Of a stretch of DNA of 64,000 bases, positions 62,277-64,000 are shown piece by piece; position 1 is the first letter of the stretch, and each line of letters starts with the position of its first letter. The notes below the pieces were generated by a model that was given only the letters and a program-made list of their open reading frames with translations, did not search any database and was not told the DNA's origin. Origin of the DNA: Paracoccus lutimaris (lineage in GTDB: Bacteria; Pseudomonadota; Alphaproteobacteria; Rhodobacterales; Rhodobacteraceae); NCBI RefSeq assembly GCF_003337565.1, contig NZ_QPJL01000001.1, positions 248,001 to 312,000 of the forward strand, read 5' to 3'. A program made the translations under genes and the position numbers.

Positions 62277-64000
62277 TCAGTTCGAGGGCTGCGGGGCCGG
62301 TTGTTGGGCCGGTTCCTGGGCCGGTTGTTGGGCCGGTGCGCCAAGCCCCGGGGGCGGGCCTGCCAGCGGGTCGAGCCCGCCTGCCGCAGGTGCCGGGGTC
62401 GCCGGCGCCGTACCGGCCGGGGCTGCCGGAGCGCCGAAATTCGGCGCGCCGCCCAGACCGCCCGGAGCCGGAAGGCCCGGAGCAGCCGCGCCCGGAGCAG
62501 CCGGAGCGCCCGGCGGTGCAAAGGGATTGCCGCCAAGCCCACCCAGGCCGCCATCCAGACCGCCGCCAAGGCCGCCCAGACCGCCACCCGCAGGGATCTC
62601 GATCTTGACGTTCGAGGTGTCGATCGGCGCGCCCTTGTAGTGCATGACCATGCCCGGGAAGAACATCACGATGGCGATCATCGCGATCTGGATGCAGACA
62701 AAGGGAACCGCGCCCCAATAGATCTGCCCGGTCGTGACCGGCGCCATGGTCAGGCCGGTCACCTTGTCCTGATAAGGCGCCTTGGGCGCCACCGAACGCA
62801 GGTAGAACAGCGAGAAGCCAAAGGGCGGATGCATGAAGCTGGTCTGCATGTTCACGCCCAGAAGGACGCCGAACCAGATCAGGTCGATCCCCATCGCCTC
62901 GGCTGCCGGTGCCAGCAGCGGGACGATGATGAAGGCCAGCTCGAAGAAGTCGAGGAAGAAGGCCAGAAGGAAGACCAGCACCGACACCGCGATCAGGAAG
63001 CCATATTCGCCCCCCGGCAGCGTGGTCAGCAGATGCTCGACCCAGATATGCCCGTTCACGCCATAGAAGGTCAGCGAGAAGACCCGCGCCCCGATCAGGA
63101 TGAACATGACAAAGGCCGAAAGCCGCGTCGTCGCCAGCAGCGCCTGACGCACCACGTCATAGTTCAGGCGTCCCTTGACCAGTGCCAGAAGCAGCGCGCC
63201 GACGGCCCCCATGGCGCCGCCCTCGGTCGGGGTGGCGATCCCCAGGAAGATCGTGCCCAGCACCAGAAAGATCAGCGCCAGCGGCGGGATCAGCACGATG
63301 ATGACCTGCTGCGCAAGACGCGACATCAGGTTCAGCTTCAGGCTCTTGTCCAGCACGGCGAAGACATAGATCACGATCACGCCAAGCGCGGGGGCCAGAA
63401 TGTCGGCATCCTTGCCCTGCGTCGGGTGCAGCCACAGGAAGGCCAGATAGGACAGGCCCACCGTCGCCACGATCGCGACCAGCAGCGAGGTCACGCCCGA
63501 GCCCAGCGTCCGCGCCTCGGCCGGCAGGGCCGGCAGGCGGTTCGGATGGATGATCGACATCACGAAGATGTAGAGCATGTAAAGGCCGGTCAGCACCAGG
63601 CCCGGGATCAGCGCCCCGGTATACATGTCGCCGACCGAACGGCCCAGCTGGTCGGCCAGAACGATCAGCACCAGCGAGGGCGGAATGATCTGCGCCAGCG
63701 TCCCCGAGGCGGCGATGACGCCGGTGGCGATACGCCGGTCATAGCCATAGCGCAGCATGATCGGCAGCGAGATCAGGCCCATCGCGATCACCGAGGCCGC
63801 GACAACGCCCGTGGTCGCCGCCAGCAGCGCGCCCACGATCACCACCGCATAGGCCAGACCGCCGCGGATCGGGCCGAAAAGCTGGCCGACCGTATCCAGA
63901 AGGTCCTCGGCCATGCCCGATTTCTCAAGCACGATGCCCATGAAGGTAAAGAATGGAATCGCAAGCAAGGTGTCATTTGACATGACCCCCCACAAGCGTT
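62277..64000 (-). CDS. TRAP transporter large permease (DctM type), 5' part missing from the window
   Basis: At least 574 residues; the frame remains open at the right edge, where it reads RLWGVMSND, so the true N-terminus lies outside. Many hydrophobic spans and the segments GVVAASVIAMGLISLPIML, ASGTLAQIIPPSLVLIVL and TPTEGGAMGAVGALLLAL (in pieces) are typical of DctM. The last 105 residues are a low-complexity Gly/Pro/Ala/Gln tail (GGLGGLGGGLDGG ... PAQQPAQEP), which is not part of the family core. With TakP it would import a keto-acid-like substrate by sodium or proton coupling. The small permease subunit is not in the window. Confidence 0.9.
   Translation of the reverse strand, partial: RLWGVMSNDTLLAIPFFTFMGIVLEKSGMAEDLLDTVGQLFGPIRGGLAYAVVIVGALLAATTGVVAASVIAMGLISLPIMLRYGYDRRIATGVIAASGTLAQIIPPSLVLIVLADQLGRSVGDMYTGALIPGLVLTGLYMLYIFVMSIIHPNRLPALPAEARTLGSGVTSLLVAIVATVGLSYLAFLWLHPTQGKDADILAPALGVIVIYVFAVLDKSLKLNLMSRLAQQVIIVLIPPLALIFLVLGTIFLGIATPTEGGAMGAVGALLLALVKGRLNYDVVRQALLATTRLSAFVMFILIGARVFSLTFYGVNGHIWVEHLLTTLPGGEYGFLIAVSVLVFLLAFFLDFFELAFIIVPLLAPAAEAMGIDLIWFGVLLGVNMQTSFMHPPFGFSLFYLRSVAPKAPYQDKVTGLTMAPVTTGQIYWGAVPFVCIQIAMIAIVMFFPGMVMHYKGAPIDTSNVKIEIPAGGGLGGLGGGLDGGLGGLGGNPFAPPGAPAAPGAAAPGLPAPGGLGGAPNFGAPAAPAGTAPATPAPAAGGLDPLAGPPPGLGAPAQQPAQEPAQQPAPQPSN

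Overview
The window comes from a high-GC alphaproteobacterium of the Rhodobacteraceae, most likely Paracoccus or a close relative. This rests on recognisable proteins and gene order, not on a database search: a C-terminal NrdJ fragment, a TakP-type TRAP system, hemA with an FNR box, the nrdR/ribD ... ribE/ribB/ribH/nusB order, a Kdo-linked capsule export system, and a tRNA-His that lacks G-1 and carries A73.

Region 1 (1-14130) holds the most notable element: a complete 14,006-bp Tn7-like transposon (79-14084). Its termini align at 24 of 31 positions. Each end carries three TnsB-type binding motifs, and a perfect 5-bp target duplication (ATACA, 74-78 and 14085-14089) flanks it. It sits 12 bp downstream of the nrdJ stop codon and separates nrdJ from its likely terminator (14098-14129). 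Its transposition module is tnsA-tnsB-tnsC-tniQ (8378-13914). Its cargo is a DUF3644 protein with an Rx4H (HEPN-like) motif and a full type I restriction-modification operon (hsdM, hsdS, a small coupled ORF, hsdR).

Region 2 (14142-22391) is a small-molecule uptake and catabolism cluster: a BKACE beta-keto-acid cleavage enzyme, a carnitine-dehydrogenase-like enzyme, and a branched-chain-type ABC transporter with LivM, LivG and LivF fused in one polypeptide plus LivH and a Tat-exported binding protein. A divergent GntR/FCD regulator and an SDR dehydrogenase follow, and repeated 12-bp operators lie in the divergent promoter region.

Region 3 (22926-34983) is housekeeping: a redoxin, phosphoglycolate phosphatase, TypA, a TetR-type regulator, a [2Fe-2S] ferredoxin, an EamA transporter, a dedicated KAS/ACP/LpxD lipid block, an L,D-transpeptidase, a DUF882 M15-like protein and an SseB-like protein. 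Region 4 (34967-49896) contains a uracil-DNA glycosylase-type gene, the first capsule block (kpsT-kpsE-kdsA), ispG and the rodZ-like gene, hemA with a perfect FNR box, an M20 peptidase, a PQQ glucose dehydrogenase, bolA-grxD, membrane-stress-type small proteins and tRNA-His.

Region 5 (49877-60771) is the riboflavin neighbourhood on the minus strand (nrdR-ribD, then ribE-unknown-ribB-ribH-nusB). A plus-strand capsule block (kpsS, a Wza/KpsD-like lipoprotein, kpsC) is lodged between ribD and ribE. A candidate structured RNA lies at 50449-50594. Region 6 (61017-64000) is a TRAP transporter: a TakP-like binding protein, and convergently the large permease, whose 5' end runs off the window. No CRISPR array, rRNA or prophage was seen.
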